Position numbers and translations under genes: made by a program. Shown one piece after another: positions 1-9,259 of a DNA stretch of 56,162 bases (position 1 is the stretch's first letter; every line of letters starts with the position of its first letter). Source of the stretch: an uncultured Marinoscillum sp. (GTDB lineage: Bacteria > Bacteroidota > Bacteroidia > Cytophagales > Cyclobacteriaceae); assembly GCA_902605755.1 (NCBI GenBank), contig CACLDR010000006.1, forward strand, positions 1-56,162, read 5' to 3'. A model generated the notes under the pieces. It ran no database searches and was not told the DNA's origin. It saw only the letters and a list, made by a program, of their open reading frames with translations.

Positions 1-367
1 ATAATATAAATGTAAGTTACAAGTACCCTGGGTTGGTAAAAGAATTTAAAATGAAAATTTCTAAGTGGCAGGAAAAAAATGAAATTTTTGATCAAGGGAT
101 TAGTTAAAAATATTAGAAAAAAGGTATTAGAATTTATAGAATCGTAAAAATTTTTTCTCTTTAAAGAGAAAGGGGATGCTTTATAGGGGCTTATATGAGC
201 TCTATGAATAGTGGTTTAAACCCTTCAACATGGATGCCAAAGCTTATGTTAGGAGAAAAGCTTACAAGGATAAGAAATAAATCATTGTTAATAAATTATA
301 ATCACCGGGGTAAATTACATATGTTCTTTTTCGGTAACCATTTAAAACTATTAATCTTCCTGCCTAA
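1..367. other. Gap with decayed sequence
   Basis: No intact gene is visible. The stretch around 225-285 reads as a short C-terminal fragment ending in a KDKK-stop pattern (AYKDKK). A related pattern (DIKDKK-stop) occurs near 11060-11100, so both may be tails of the same lost gene. Nothing else can be named. Confidence 0.35.
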
Positions 368-1050
368 CTAAACTAAGGACTCTGGTAAAATGGTCCCTCC
401 ACGCTCACCATTATGACCCCCAGTACCTTTTTCAAATTTAAAGTCATAATTTTTAAATTTAAAAGCAGATTCCATTTGCAGATTTCCCAGCCACCAGTCA
501 CTCCATTCAACGTTCAAATCATTACTACCATCTTGCATAAAAATTTTAATATCTTTTTTTATTTTTTCTGATAATGGATGGATAGATAGTTATGACTACC
601 TCGGATATCTGTGTAGCTCCCGATATGACTTAACACTTTATGAAAATAATCTGTTCTCTCCTATGCAGCTTTGAATGCACAAATTGCCCCAGAAGATACA
701 CCACCGATACCATGCAATTTTCGTTCGTCAGAAATGTTGTATTTCTTCTTTACCTCAGGTATTATTTCATCGATTAGCATGGTTACATATTTGTCATTTA
801 GTACATCATATTCCAGGCTTCTATTACTAGATTTCCACCTCGGTTTAGGATATTCTCTTGAGTAATGTCCTGGATTTACATATAGGCAAATTGTAACAGG
901 AAGCTTTTTTTTGTAGATAAGATTATCATAAACAATCGGAACTCTGAAATCTCCTAGTTCATCTACATATGCGAACCCATCTTGAAATATCATTAAAGCT
1001 GCTGGTTCCTTTAAATCATACCGCGAGGGTACATATATATAATCTTCCAT
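368..1050 (-). pseudogene. Decayed enterochelin-esterase-like alpha/beta hydrolase
   Basis: This is a broken gene of the esterase D/enterochelin esterase family, whose intact members hydrolyse esters as exported or cytosolic serine hydrolases. The first 129 codons are open and contain YVPSRYD, the MIFQDG oxyanion-side strand, and the nucleophile elbow GGVSSG near the end. A TAG at 661-663 replaces the tryptophan expected after AFKAA. The frame then continues (ERTDYFHKVLSHIGSYTDIRG), shifts once near 575-590, and finishes with MQDGSNDL, GGHNGERGG (the catalytic histidine region) and ILPESL. The N terminus and signal peptide are missing upstream of 1050. One nonsense change and one frameshift, with the rest of the family signature kept, point to fairly recent loss. 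Function before loss is inferred from family membership only. Confidence 0.8.
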
Positions 1051-1714
1051 AAAATAGTTTCACCATAGATTTAAATTTCCCACTCATACTTGGTAACTAT
1101 TACTTTGGTGACACCTGTCTGTCGGTTAGAAACAGATCTCAGCTCATAACTGAAATCTTGACAAAATACTTTTTGGGTGTTTAAAAAAAAGCTAAAAATA
1201 TCAATTAAAGTCTAAGAAGACTAATTTGGGTTACTAATATTCTCCAACCTAATGAATTATTCTCATCCGAAGGCATTGCTCTAGTCCAAATTAATTTTGT
1301 GTAATAGATTTGAGCTATGACAAAATCAAGAAGCTGCATTAGAGAAAAGTTAGCCGAGCTGGAGTCTTAATTAACTGGAGATAAGTCTTAGGATATGGAT
1401 ATAAAGTAACAAATATAAAAGCCAAGGCTGGAGCAAGTTGCGACATGGATGATCCCAAGTTAATGTGAAGCCTTTGGAATTTAAATTTTTGAATATAAAT
1501 AAAATATGATATATTCGAATTTGAAATATTATCGATAAAAGTAAAAGGGGTAATCAAAACGAATAAGAAAAGGAATTAAAAATTAAAAATTTCGTTTATC
1601 ATTCCCTATAACTAGCTTAAAAAATCAATTTGGCACTTAAAGTTGTCGAAGATAGTTTTATTTTTATACATGTGAATTCTTAAAAATTGTTAATCTAAGT
1701 TTTAATATACTGCC
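1051..1714. other. Gap filled mostly by a dispersed 470-bp element
   Basis: Most of this gap (about 1240-1707) is one copy of an element that recurs at about 8250-8720 and is described separately. Bases 1051-1240 carry nothing I can recognise. Confidence 0.5.
1240..1707 (-). repeat. 470-bp dispersed element, copy 1 (contains R2 and R3)
   Basis: This aligns by eye over its whole length with 8250-8720, with scattered substitutions and small indels. Read on the minus strand it starts with the R3 block (AACTATCTTCGACAACTTTA, then GGGAATGATAAACGAA and TTTTGATTACCCC). It runs through an AT-rich middle and ends with the R2 block, which can be read as AQIYYTKLIWTRAMPSDE. Stops interrupt every frame, so if it was ever a gene it is dead. 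I found no terminal inverted repeats or target duplications. It lies just upstream, on the same strand, of a decayed esterase, as does copy 2. Confidence 0.7.
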
Positions 1715-1924
1715 ATGAAAATGTTTGTTGTTAATCAAAATGGTGCTGAAAGAGTGGTGAGGTTGATAATTGCATGTCTTTTAGTACCGGCATACTTCAT
1801 AATCGAATCTAATTTATATACCCTCTCCTTGAGTATTGTTGGGGGGGTTGCATTGTATAACTCAATTAGTGGTAATTGTGTTATATACAGAATTTTTGGA
1901 GTCAATACATGCAAAGTAAAATGA
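1715..1924 (+). CDS. DUF2892 (YgaP-like transmembrane) small membrane protein
   Basis: A 69-residue inner-membrane protein. It matches the short DUF2892 type: a cytosolic start with an N-G-A-E-R-x-V-R motif (residues 6-12), a first hydrophobic segment at about 13-27, a second at about 33-48, then a short cysteine-containing tail (GNCVIYRIFGVNTCKV). Stand-alone DUF2892 proteins are common in Bacteroidota; their role is unknown, although the domain is fused to rhodanese in YgaP. It is alone on this strand, just downstream of the 470-bp element. The AT-rich leader has no Shine-Dalgarno sequence, as is usual in this phylum. A reverse-strand ORF over it is a shadow. Confidence 0.8.
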   Translation: MKMFVVNQNGAERVVRLIIACLLVPAYFIIESNLYTLSLSIVGGVALYNSISGNCVIYRIFGVNTCKVK

Positions 1925-2293
1925 GGTAATGCGTTAATTTTGAACAAAATCGTAAGGGAATTGTGGTTGCTATAAATTCAGAGACCAAAACATACCTAAA
2001 TGATAAAGTAGTGAATGCTCCCTCTGCTTTTCTGCCTATTACTATTGATGAACAAGAACATAACTTTTAATTTGGGAATCCTGGCTGGGTGAAAAATATT
2101 TAAATGAATGGAAACAAAGGATGGTGAATTAATAAATTATCATCATGATGGTTTCCTTTACAGGAATGTGAAGAAGATCATCGCTACCCAGACATGGCGA
2201 GACCCTAAGAAAAGAGAAATCTCCGTCGGGAAAAGAAAGAAGCTCCCCCAATGGTAAGGAGAGCTTGTTATGAGTATCACTTTGAAATATTAT
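1925..2293. other. Gap with possible gene remnant
   Basis: Between 1955 and 2265 short plus-strand reading fragments join across frameshifts, for example VVAINSETKTYLNDKVVN and later HHDGFLYRNVKKII. This suggests a decayed gene of unknown family. No functional element is evident. Confidence 0.3.
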
Positions 2294-2971
2294 CTATCTA
2301 AAGCGGTGAACGTAATAGCCAAAATAGCTTTTTATAATTTCCACTTCACCACGTTCTTCCAAAAAATCTTGAAACGCCTTAGTTTTTTGAATTTCTCTTT
2401 CAATCAGAATTAGGTCATTCATATCTTCACCTTTAAGGGAGGTACTATGGGTACCACCAAGACCACCCATATCGATAGAGGCTAATGATGTTACTCTCCA
2501 GTCCAAAATATCACTTATGCCTTTCATAAATTTGTCATAAGCCTTTACAAATTTATCTGGATCTTTGGGAATTATTTCCCAGTATTTTGAGGCTTTACTT
2601 CTCTCCCAATCACCTTCTCTTCTCCATTTCAAATTTGTCATAACCATTGACCCTTCAGCGTCATTTAAGTGCAGACGCTGCTTACTTAAGTGAGCCTGCC
2701 ACTCTGACTGGGATTTTTCAATTTTTGTTCCCCAATTTGAAGGATCACCTGATGCTATCACTCTATGTGTTACACCTTCCAAGAAGCTGACGGACTGGAG
2801 TATCATCCCTCCAGTTTTATATTCAACATCCCAGTAATCAGCAAAATTTCTGGCTATATCTGAGTTGTGACCCATTTTTACATCCAAATTATAAACTCTT
2901 ACACTGTTTTGAGCAAATGTGCAAACTGTAAAACTTAAGGATAGTAGTAGAAATAAATATTTTTTTTTCAT
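2294..2971 (-). CDS. Secreted protein of unknown function, 225 aa
   Basis: The protein begins with a clear Sec signal peptide (KKKYLFLLLSLSFTVCTFA, cleavage before QNS), so it acts in the periplasm or outside. The rest is soluble, charged and rich in Trp and Lys, with no enzyme motif I can name. Its size and alternating strand-helix texture resemble a class of secreted Bacteroidota proteins with two ferredoxin-like (dimeric alpha-beta barrel) halves. The gene at 33838-34524 and the dead gene at 53555-54254 look like the same size class, but homology is only suspected. Its leader, 40-80 bases upstream, shares a TTTAAATTACCA stretch with the leader of the 802-residue barrel gene. Family assignment is uncertain; that it is a real gene is not. 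Confidence 0.85.
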   Translation of the reverse strand: MKKKYLFLLLSLSFTVCTFAQNSVRVYNLDVKMGHNSDIARNFADYWDVEYKTGGMILQSVSFLEGVTHRVIASGDPSNWGTKIEKSQSEWQAHLSKQRLHLNDAEGSMVMTNLKWRREGDWERSKASKYWEIIPKDPDKFVKAYDKFMKGISDILDWRVTSLASIDMGGLGGTHSTSLKGEDMNDLILIEREIQKTKAFQDFLEERGEVEIIKSYFGYYVHRFR

Positions 2972-3302
2972 TGTTTTGATTTTTAAGTTAGCAAAATTTT
3001 AAGTTGGTAATTTAAATAAAATTTTTTCTAGACTTAAATTCACCTTTTTATCTCATGAAATATTTCCCTTTATATTACCTTAAAATAAGACTCGCACTCC
3101 TCCAATATCACCTTCCTAGAGAAACACTCACAAGTACTATTAATCTCTTTAAAACGGCTGTATGTTTACCAAATTTTAGCCAGATTTAAATAAGCATTTA
3201 TCTATTTTTAAATCAACTAAAAAGAATTGAAAAGAACAATTTTTTTATTTCAAATTAAAATGTTAATCTAAATACCAACTAAAGAAATTCCGAATCTGGG
3301 TT
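2972..3302 (-). repeat. Gap holding R1 repeat copy 1 (about 3083-3190)
   Basis: On the minus strand, about 3190 to 3083 reads ACAGCCGTTTTAAAGAGATT and onward. It translates in one frame as KEINSTCECFSRKVILEECE. This is one of the best-preserved R1 copies. The AT-rich leader of the 2294-2971 gene lies at 2972-3050, with a weak R4-like block at 3010-3045. Confidence 0.65.
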
Positions 3303-4150
3303 AGCATTAATAACCATATTTCCCATTTACTTGGCCAGATGTGAATTCATCATTTATTGTACAAAGCCATATCCGTTATTTTTATGGCAATCTGTTTTCT
3401 TTAAGACTAACATATGAACTGTTACAAGTAAAATTATTTGGTAAATCAATACTAATAGTTTTGTTACATTCATTTATTGTTGACCAATAATTTATAACAG
3501 TTTCAATTGCTGGTGCTCCTGCTCAACAATCACGTGGGGATATAGAACCATCAATGGGTACAACATAATCATGATTTACTGAAATTCGTAATACAGGAAC
3601 TTTGTTTGGACTACAATTATCCCAATCATAACCACTCATAGTCCCATTTACTGATCCTATTGCTTTAAATGTATCTGGTTTTTCACAAGCTAATGTGTAT
3701 CTCATAAATCCATTATATTAAATACCAGATGCAATTTTTTTTCATTCAAATTGAATTCCAAATTTATTTTTTTGATAAAGTAGTAAGAAATCCAGCATCA
3801 TCAATAGAACTCATTACTTTAAATTTGCATTCCAATGATTTTTACCCATACAGAAAGATATTTGAAGTTCCTTATGGATAATAGACCACAAAACCATGCT
3901 GATTAGCAATTTTGTTCATCTCATAATGTTTTACGATTGTTTTATATCCATGGAGAATAAAATTAATGGAGCTTTTTCCTTCAAATTTAAAGGCTCATAT
4001 ATAGTGTATAATCTGTTTGTACCATTATGGTACATATAAGTTTCCTTTTGGGTATACTATTATAGGTATAAAATTATTTTTGTCTAATAAGATTTGATTG
4101 TCATCTTCATTTCAGTTGATAAATAATGCCAGAAAGCAAATAATACTTGT
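3303..4150 (-). pseudogene. Decayed PHB-depolymerase-family esterase (LpqC-like)
   Basis: Fragments in successive frames spell out the polyhydroxybutyrate depolymerase/feruloyl esterase family in order. They are a YTIYEPLNLKEKAPLIF strand, ILHGYKT (oxyanion loop), MNKIANQHGFVVYYP, SIDDAGFLTTL, a ruined nucleophile elbow (Ser replaced by a stop in SGI-stop-YNGF), then LACEKPDTFKAIGSVNGTMS, VPIDGS (acid region), GAPAIETVINYWSTINECN and a degraded tail. At least five frameshifts or stops are present, and only the 3523-3705 segment is open for 60 codons. Intact relatives are exported serine esterases. This is an older loss than the esterase at 368-1050. Ends are approximate. Confidence 0.75.
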
Positions 4151-4516
4151 AAAAAAATTTGTGTGAAGTGATTAATTATCTTTCAACTCCTTAATTAAAA
4201 CTATCAAATTTATATCAACCTGAGTATATTATTTCATCATAGGGAATTGCACCAGTCGAAATTAATTTGAGTCATATAAATGATTTACACCCAAGATAAG
4301 AGGCTATACAAGAATATAATATAAACTCTCTGTAAGTTCGTATAAGTAGATTCAACCGGTTTTGTGTTTGCCGATTTAAATTTCAAAGTGAGCTGCACCA
4401 TTGATAATCCTGAGTGATAATCCGAGTATCATGAAAAAAGCCCCTGAAGACATTTTCGTCCACCTTTTCATAATCTATTGAAATAATTGAGACTGCATTA
4501 CGACAAATCAATAAAT
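4151..4516. other. Gap with R2 copy and a long-loop inverted repeat
   Basis: An R2 block lies at about 4231-4282 on the minus strand, degenerate. AAAAAAGCCCC at 4434-4444 pairs with GGGGCTTTT at 4523-4531, inside the last codons of the next gene. Read on the minus strand this gives a GC stem followed by a T run, so it could end that gene's transcript, but the loop is about 80 bases and I hold it weakly. Confidence 0.4.
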
Positions 4517-5413
4517 TTAATTTGGGGCTTTTGCACTGTAATAACTAATCAATTTTCCTTTGTCAATTTGATACCAATCAATATACATGTTTCCATCGCT
4601 CCCAGTAAATTGGGCATTGACCCATTCACCGTATTCATTGCTAGGCATTGGATCTATTGATGACGTTGGTTTTGCAGCGAAAGCATAAACCGTGGTCCAT
4701 CCCCAATCTTTTCCATCTGCTTTAATTTTTTGGTACTCTTTTTCAATCATTTTGTTAAATGTCTTTGCACCTACTCCTGATTCCCCATTAGAATTTTTCC
4801 AAGTTAATTTTTCACTTAACAATGACTCTAATGTTTGATAATCTCTTTTTAACCAAGCTTTATCGATTTTATTAAAAATATCTACTGTTTTTTGGGATCC
4901 TAGCATAATTTTTTGACCCTCAAAAGGGCCAAAACCGTTGCTTGCAATCGAGGTAAGAAGTCCCGTAGCGTCAAAAAAGTCTCCTTGAGCTATGATTTCT
5001 CCTTGATCATTAAAATTGAAAAAATGATAGCTTCTTAAAGGTGTTATTTGTTCACCTGTTCTAGCGTTTTTCGAATTCCATGTACCATAAGTTCTTACGC
5101 TTCCATCAAGATTGCCTTCATTGTCTGTTCCCGGAAGCCAAACCTCAGGGGTATATGCTATTTCATCAAATACCGAATGATACATTTGGAGCAGTCCTTT
5201 AAACTCTTCTTTTGATAGGTCTTCTGCTCCATATGAAGGGGGAGTGTACACAAGATCTTCAGAAAAAAGTGTCATTTCAGTTTCAAGATCTTCCGCTTGA
5301 AAAAGTTCAAAAGTTTTTTTAGCGATGGCTAAGTTTGTCTTGTATTTAGGATTTGAATTACATCCTACTGCCATCAAGGCAAAAAGCCCCAAAAGGTAAA
5401 CTAGGTTTTTCAT
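4517..5413 (-). CDS. Lipoprotein with two NTF2/SnoaL-like domains
   Basis: A 298-residue lipoprotein: hydrophobic leader then lipobox with Cys18 (LMAVGC). It carries two successive NTF2-like (SnoaL) cone folds, about residues 25-160 and 170-298. Each opens with the typical helix (AKKTFELFQAEDLETEMTLF; DIFNKIDKAWLKRDYQTLES) and contains the strand pair that lines the pocket (TYGTWNSKN; EWVNAQFTG). NTF2-like folds bind small hydrophobic ligands or act as isomerases or hydrolases. No catalytic set can be assigned, so function is unknown. It is a single-gene unit; the R4 motif lies about 45-70 bases upstream of the start, as it does for two other NTF2-like genes in this window. Confidence 0.85.
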   Translation of the reverse strand: MKNLVYLLGLFALMAVGCNSNPKYKTNLAIAKKTFELFQAEDLETEMTLFSEDLVYTPPSYGAEDLSKEEFKGLLQMYHSVFDEIAYTPEVWLPGTDNEGNLDGSVRTYGTWNSKNARTGEQITPLRSYHFFNFNDQGEIIAQGDFFDATGLLTSIASNGFGPFEGQKIMLGSQKTVDIFNKIDKAWLKRDYQTLESLLSEKLTWKNSNGESGVGAKTFNKMIEKEYQKIKADGKDWGWTTVYAFAAKPTSSIDPMPSNEYGEWVNAQFTGSDGNMYIDWYQIDKGKLISYYSAKAPN

Positions 5414-5456
5414 TTTAAAAGTTGTTTAAGTTGATAAAAATTTTATTTCTAAATAT

Positions 5457-5482
5457 AAAAAAAAACTTTTAGAGTCACTACA
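5457..5482 (-). promoter_or_regulatory. R4 promoter-like motif upstream of NTF2-like lipoprotein
   Basis: Minus-strand sequence GTGACTCTAAAAGTTTTTTT lies 45-70 bases before the start codon at 5413. The same core (TGA, TCTA, A-rich step, G plus eight or nine T) recurs at 9301-9323, 40165-40187 and 51446-51470. Whether it is a sigma-factor site or a UTR element cannot be decided here. Confidence 0.45.
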
Positions 5483-6612
5483 CCCTCAGGAGTTAAATAT
5501 AAAAATCATTCAACAGCCTTAACCAAAAGTTTGTTGAATAAATAATGGAAATTTCTTTTTTGTAATTATTTCAGATTAGCGATCACCTCACATCGACATC
5601 TCATAAACTACTTCCATTTCTGATGCCTTGAAAAATCTCATCATTATTCAATATCACCTCCTTACGGAAACACTCACACGTACTATTTATAACTTTAAAA
5701 TGGCTGTATTTATGCGAATTTAAGCTACCCAACTTTGTAAAAATATTTGAGTCTTTTCATTCACTTTTAATTTTAAGATGCACTTTTGTATTTACAAACC
5801 ATTTTAAAAATGTATTTAATAGCATAAAATTAATTTTTAGATAAATCTCTATCCCTTCGATTAGTCTTAAAAATCGGGTTTTCTTCTTTTGTGTATGATT
5901 AGTAAGATATTTATTATAGAAAACAATTTTTTAGTTCAGTCTTCAGATTAATGATCATCACGATTTTAAAGACCTATTCTTTTATACAAATCTTGTCTTA
6001 ACTATAATTTCAAAGCCTTGAATATAACTGCGAGCTTTATGATTAACAATTAGTACAATGCTAATTATTAAAGATTTATTCCTGTATAGAGCTTACAAAT
6101 ATCTTTCGATATTATTAAATCTCCTGGGCACGATGTTTAAGAGGGCCAATGATTTTTTAAATTTCATTGATTCAGAATTAATATCTAAAATTTTTTTATC
6201 AAAAACTGAACCTTCTTTAGAATATCTTTTAAACTTCTCGAGATAAAGGCGGTGTTCATAATCTTCATTAATCTATTTATCAAAAACTAGTTTTTCGCTT
6301 TTGCTTAGAATATTTTGATAAACACGAGAAATTAGACTGATGTCAATTTAGTTTCGGTTTACTAATTTTTTTTGCACGATTTATTTAGATTTATGATAAA
6401 TTCAAATTATAACACTTGTATTCAATATTACAATTATTTAGTGAGTTCTATAGATAATTGTAATATTATAATATCAAAAAAATATAGTTTTTATTTATTA
6501 AATCATTTTAGTTTTAAGGAGACGTATTTAAATTAATAGTGGAATTGTAAAAATCACTTTTAACAATTATTTTTGATTCTTAATAATTTGATCAAATTTA
6601 AAAAAATAGAAT
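5483..6612. other. Long gap with R1 copy 2 and local duplication
   Basis: R1 copy 2 lies at about 5640-5745 on the minus strand (KVINSTCECFRKEVIL in frame). A short direct duplication around TTATCAAAAACT occurs at about 6197 and 6274. A 62-codon open frame at 6058-6246 has no family features and I do not call it. The rest is very AT-rich and unassigned. Confidence 0.4.
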
Positions 6613-6894
6613 ATGAAAGATATGCTTGTAGTTGGCAAAATAAAGGAAGGCGGATTCGAAAAATTCATGGGCTTTATGCAATCTGAAGAGGGAATAGCCG
6701 AAAGAAGGAAAGTAGCAGACTTAACCAAAACTTTAGCGACTGTGTCTCCAGATAAGAGTGCGGTAATGTTCAAAATATCTGTTCATGATGAGGTTGCTTT
6801 AAAATCATTCATGGATGGCTCTAATCCAGTTTCAAAGCCTATATGGGATGAAGTTATGATGAGCTATGAGATTTTTGAGCTTAGTCAAGTTTAA
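6613..6894 (+). CDS. Small cytosolic protein, dimeric alpha-beta-like, 93 aa
   Basis: A 93-residue soluble protein without signal peptide. The layout is strand (MLVVGKI), helix (GGFEKFMGFMQSEEGIAERRKVADL), strands (TKTLATVS; SAVMFKISV), helix (EVALKSFM) and final strand (MSYEIFEL). This beta-alpha-beta-beta-alpha-beta order fits a ferredoxin-like dimeric alpha-beta barrel as in DUF3764-type or antibiotic-monooxygenase-like proteins, but no active-site residue is recognisable. The reverse gene at 23820-24079, now frameshifted, has the same layout (V-x-F/M-x-V then LK-x-x-M) and looks like a paralogue. A degenerate hairpin 36-62 bases after the stop may terminate it. Function unknown. Confidence 0.75.
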   Translation: MKDMLVVGKIKEGGFEKFMGFMQSEEGIAERRKVADLTKTLATVSPDKSAVMFKISVHDEVALKSFMDGSNPVSKPIWDEVMMSYEIFELSQV

Positions 6895-6929
6895 TTGAGA
6901 TAAAATAGTACCCCAATAGAATAAAGTAA

Positions 6930-6960
6930 ATCCTGAGATATCAGATTCCAGGAGTTATTT
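6930..6960 (+). terminator. Possible hairpin terminator after the 93-aa gene
   Basis: AATCCTG, a 13-base loop, then CAGGAGTT followed by ATTTT, 36-66 bases beyond the stop codon at 6894. The T run is short, so this is weak. Related CTCCTG/CAGGAG hairpins occur at 34617-34644 and 36386-36416. Confidence 0.4.
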
Positions 6961-6979
6961 TACAAGTTAAACAGGATAA

Positions 6980-7130
6980 TCCTAACCTCAACATTTTATG
7001 TAATACTTTCTTCTCTAACACCTCAAAGAAAGCCTTAAACTCCTCGTATCACCTCTTAAAGAGAATACTTACAAGAATATTAATCTCCTTAAAACCGCTG
7101 TTCTAAGCTAGATTTAAGTATTTCATGGAC
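6980..7130 (-). repeat. R1 repeat copy 3
   Basis: On the minus strand this holds the full R1 run: an AACAGCGGTTTTAAGGAGAT start, then sequence readable as FKEIN, a gap with one stop, and FKAFFEVLEKKVLHKMLRL. It is one codon shorter than the consensus in the middle, that is, an indel of three. It lies just downstream of the decayed hydrolase at 7214-8213. Confidence 0.65.
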
Positions 7131-7213
7131 AAGTTTTAAAGCTATTGTGAAGAAATATCAGTATAGAATTACATTGTTACTTAGTAGGGAAGGGAATGTT
7201 TAGAGAGGCTTAT

Positions 7214-8213
7214 TTACTCTTCAAGAAAAGTTTTCACATAATCACGTTGAGTGGGGTTAATCACACGATTTGCATTTCCTCTAACGTGCACGACGTCTCC
7301 TGATAAATAAGAGTACCGAATACGACAGGATTCCCAATAGGTGTTCCCTAATCTGGCAATTTATTACCGTTATATCCTTGACTTTGTGTTATAACATAGA
7401 CAGCATCTTGGGCATTAAAAAATTCCATTCCTACCTGGGATACACTACCTAAAGATGGAATTACATCATCATTATCATTGCTTATGTTTAAATATTTTCT
7501 ATTTTTAAATGGAGTAGTAGATATATTGTCTAGCCGCATTAATTAATTGATGGATCTGTAACAGCTTTTATTTTATAGAAGTTTTCTAAATGGTACTGTG
7601 GCACTGATAAGTGAGTCACAATTGCACAGACAACATCAATACCCATATTTGAATTTTCAATAAAAATGCTATTGGCCAATCCTGAACCATTTGAACTTCC
7701 TAAAATTCTAATTTTATCGGGGTTGATATTAGTGTATTCCTGTATTAAAATAGCGAGGCCATCTATCATTTCAATGTCAGGAGCTTTATTGTCTTCATTA
7801 CAAAGATTCCAGCTGTTCATATAGCCCGTTGGAGCTACTAATGCATGATTAGTCAATATAGTTGACCAATGGTTTATCTCATTTAAGCCGTTAACTCCAT
7901 CACCGTGCAGTAATATACATGCGGGAAATCCTTCTGAGGGCATATCTTCTTTTGGGATATGTACGTCAATGGAATATGTGTAACCTGTTCGTTCTTGAGT
8001 TCATGATTTTGATATTTCAATCTTGATATTTGATGCCAAAATTTTATAGTAAATTTCATTCGTTTTGTCATCTGTTAAATTGTATTTTGTATTCTTTTCA
8101 TCAGTGATATTGGTATTACTTTCCGTATAAGAATTATCTGTATTAATACAGTTAATAAACAAGATAATTGAATAAAGAATACTAAAGAAGAAGAGGAGCT
8201 ATAAGTGCATCAT
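7214..8213 (-). pseudogene. Decayed secreted alpha/beta hydrolase lipoprotein
   Basis: A broken exported hydrolase of the PHB-depolymerase-like kind. The leader MMHL-stop-LLFFFSILYSIILFINC keeps a lipobox-like end but has a TAG at codon 5. After one frameshift near 8000 the body reads YTYSIDVHIPKEDMPSEGF, ILLHGDG (oxyanion), NHALVAPTGYMNSWN and ILGSSNGSG (nucleophile elbow with Ser intact). After TDPSIN-stop and another shift come YLNISNDNDDVIPSLG (acid loop), QGYNGNKLPD and, after a stop and a shift, GTPIGNPVVF, GDVVHVRGNANRVIN and QRDYVKTFLEE. The histidine position appears changed (NR instead of NH). There are about five lesions over 330 codons. The loss is clear; the original substrate is unknown. 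Confidence 0.8.
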
Positions 8214-8249
8214 ACTTGAAATCAAAACTAATAAAAACCTTCCATTCTT

Positions 8250-8720
8250 AGTGAATTACCTCATCCGAAGGTATTGCTCTGGTCCAAATTAATTTTGTGG
8301 CAAAGATCTGAGCTAGGAAAAAATCAAGAAGCCTAATTAGAGAAAATATAGCTGAGCTGGAATCTCAATTAACTGGAGATTAGTTCAAGAAAAGGATCTC
8401 GAGGAACAATTTGAAAGCTAAGCATGGAGTTAATAGGAGGGAGCCGCGACATTGCTAATCCCAAGTTAAATGTGAAACCTGTGGAAGTTAAGTTTTTGAA
8501 AATAAATAAAAAATAATATCCTCGGCTTTAAATTATTTTCGATAAAATGAAAAGGGGGTAATCAAAACGATTAAGAAAAGGAATTGAAAATTAAAAATTT
8601 CATTTATCATACCCCCAAACCAACTATTAAACTAAACACTAATAAAACTCAAAGTTGTTGAAGATAGTTCTATTTTTTGTAATGTGACTTCTTAAAAATT
8701 GTTAATCTAGGTTTTAATTA
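8250..8720 (-). repeat. 470-bp dispersed element, copy 2 (contains R2 and R3)
   Basis: The second full-length copy of the element at 1240-1707. On the minus strand the R3 block is AACTATCTTCAACAACTTTG, then GGGGGTATGATAAATGAA and CGTTTTGATTACCCCC. The R2 end reads AQIFATKLIWTRAIPSDE and is followed by a stop. An R4-like motif (8725-8749) sits immediately upstream, as if the element were once a transcribed unit. It lies just upstream of a decayed hydrolase on the same strand. Confidence 0.7.
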
Positions 8721-8724
8721 ACGT

Positions 8725-8749
8725 TAAAAAAAACTTCTGGAGTCATCAC
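8725..8749 (-). promoter_or_regulatory. R4-like motif before the 470-bp element
   Basis: Minus-strand TGATGACTCCAGAAGTTTTT followed by more T. It lies between the decayed NTF2-like gene and the 470-bp element, oriented toward the element. Confidence 0.35.
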
Positions 8750-8790
8750 AAGCGAGGAGTTACTTAAATTTCAATTATTTTTATTTTTTT

Positions 8791-9259
8791 TTATTTTGTA
8801 GACGTCTCAAGGTTTTGTCCATTGGGATCAAAATAAAAAGTGATTCAATAATTTAACCATTTTCCCACTTGAAATAAAAACGAGATCTATTTGAGTATCT
8901 TATCCCAGCTCTATTGCCTGTACTCATCCAAGTGAGCCAGTCATTTTTCCAAATATCACCTGTCTTAAAGTAGTTGGTGTGTGCATATGGTTCTACAATT
9001 TAAATGTCATTAAATATTTATTATAATTCATAAAAGCTTGTTCTACAATAGTATACGGAGTTTACTGTTACAAACGTAGATCATTGCCTCCTCAGAATTT
9101 AGAGATTTGCTAAATTCAAAATTATTTTTTTTGTAAACTTGAAAAATCTCCAATATTTTTAAAATATACACATCTGTGTTTTTAATTGTTCCAGATGATT
9201 TTTGAGTAAAAAATAAAATTGATAAAAAGCAAAATACTGATGTTAAAATTATTTTTCAT
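8791..9259 (-). pseudogene. Decayed NTF2-like secreted protein
   Basis: It starts with a signal peptide (NNFNISILLFINFIFYSK). It then breaks by frameshift into NTF2-like pieces: IKNTDVYILKILEIFQVYKK, NSEEAMIYVCNS, NYNKYLMTFK, EPYAHTNYFKTGDIWKNDW, TWMSTGNRAGIRYSNRSR, FYFKWENG, and FDPNGQNLETSTK before the stop. The FYFKWE-G-IIES strand pair is typical of NTF2-like lipoproteins of this phylum. Several shifts and stops are present. The R4 motif is kept upstream at 9301-9323, at the same spacing as for the intact paralogues. Confidence 0.75.

Noticed and set aside
1339-1557. 72-codon minus-strand frame in the 470-bp element
   Set aside because: The frame is broken in the other copy of the element, so it is not a conserved gene.
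6058-6246. 62-codon plus-strand frame
   Set aside because: AT-rich, no family features, contains a local duplication; likely chance.
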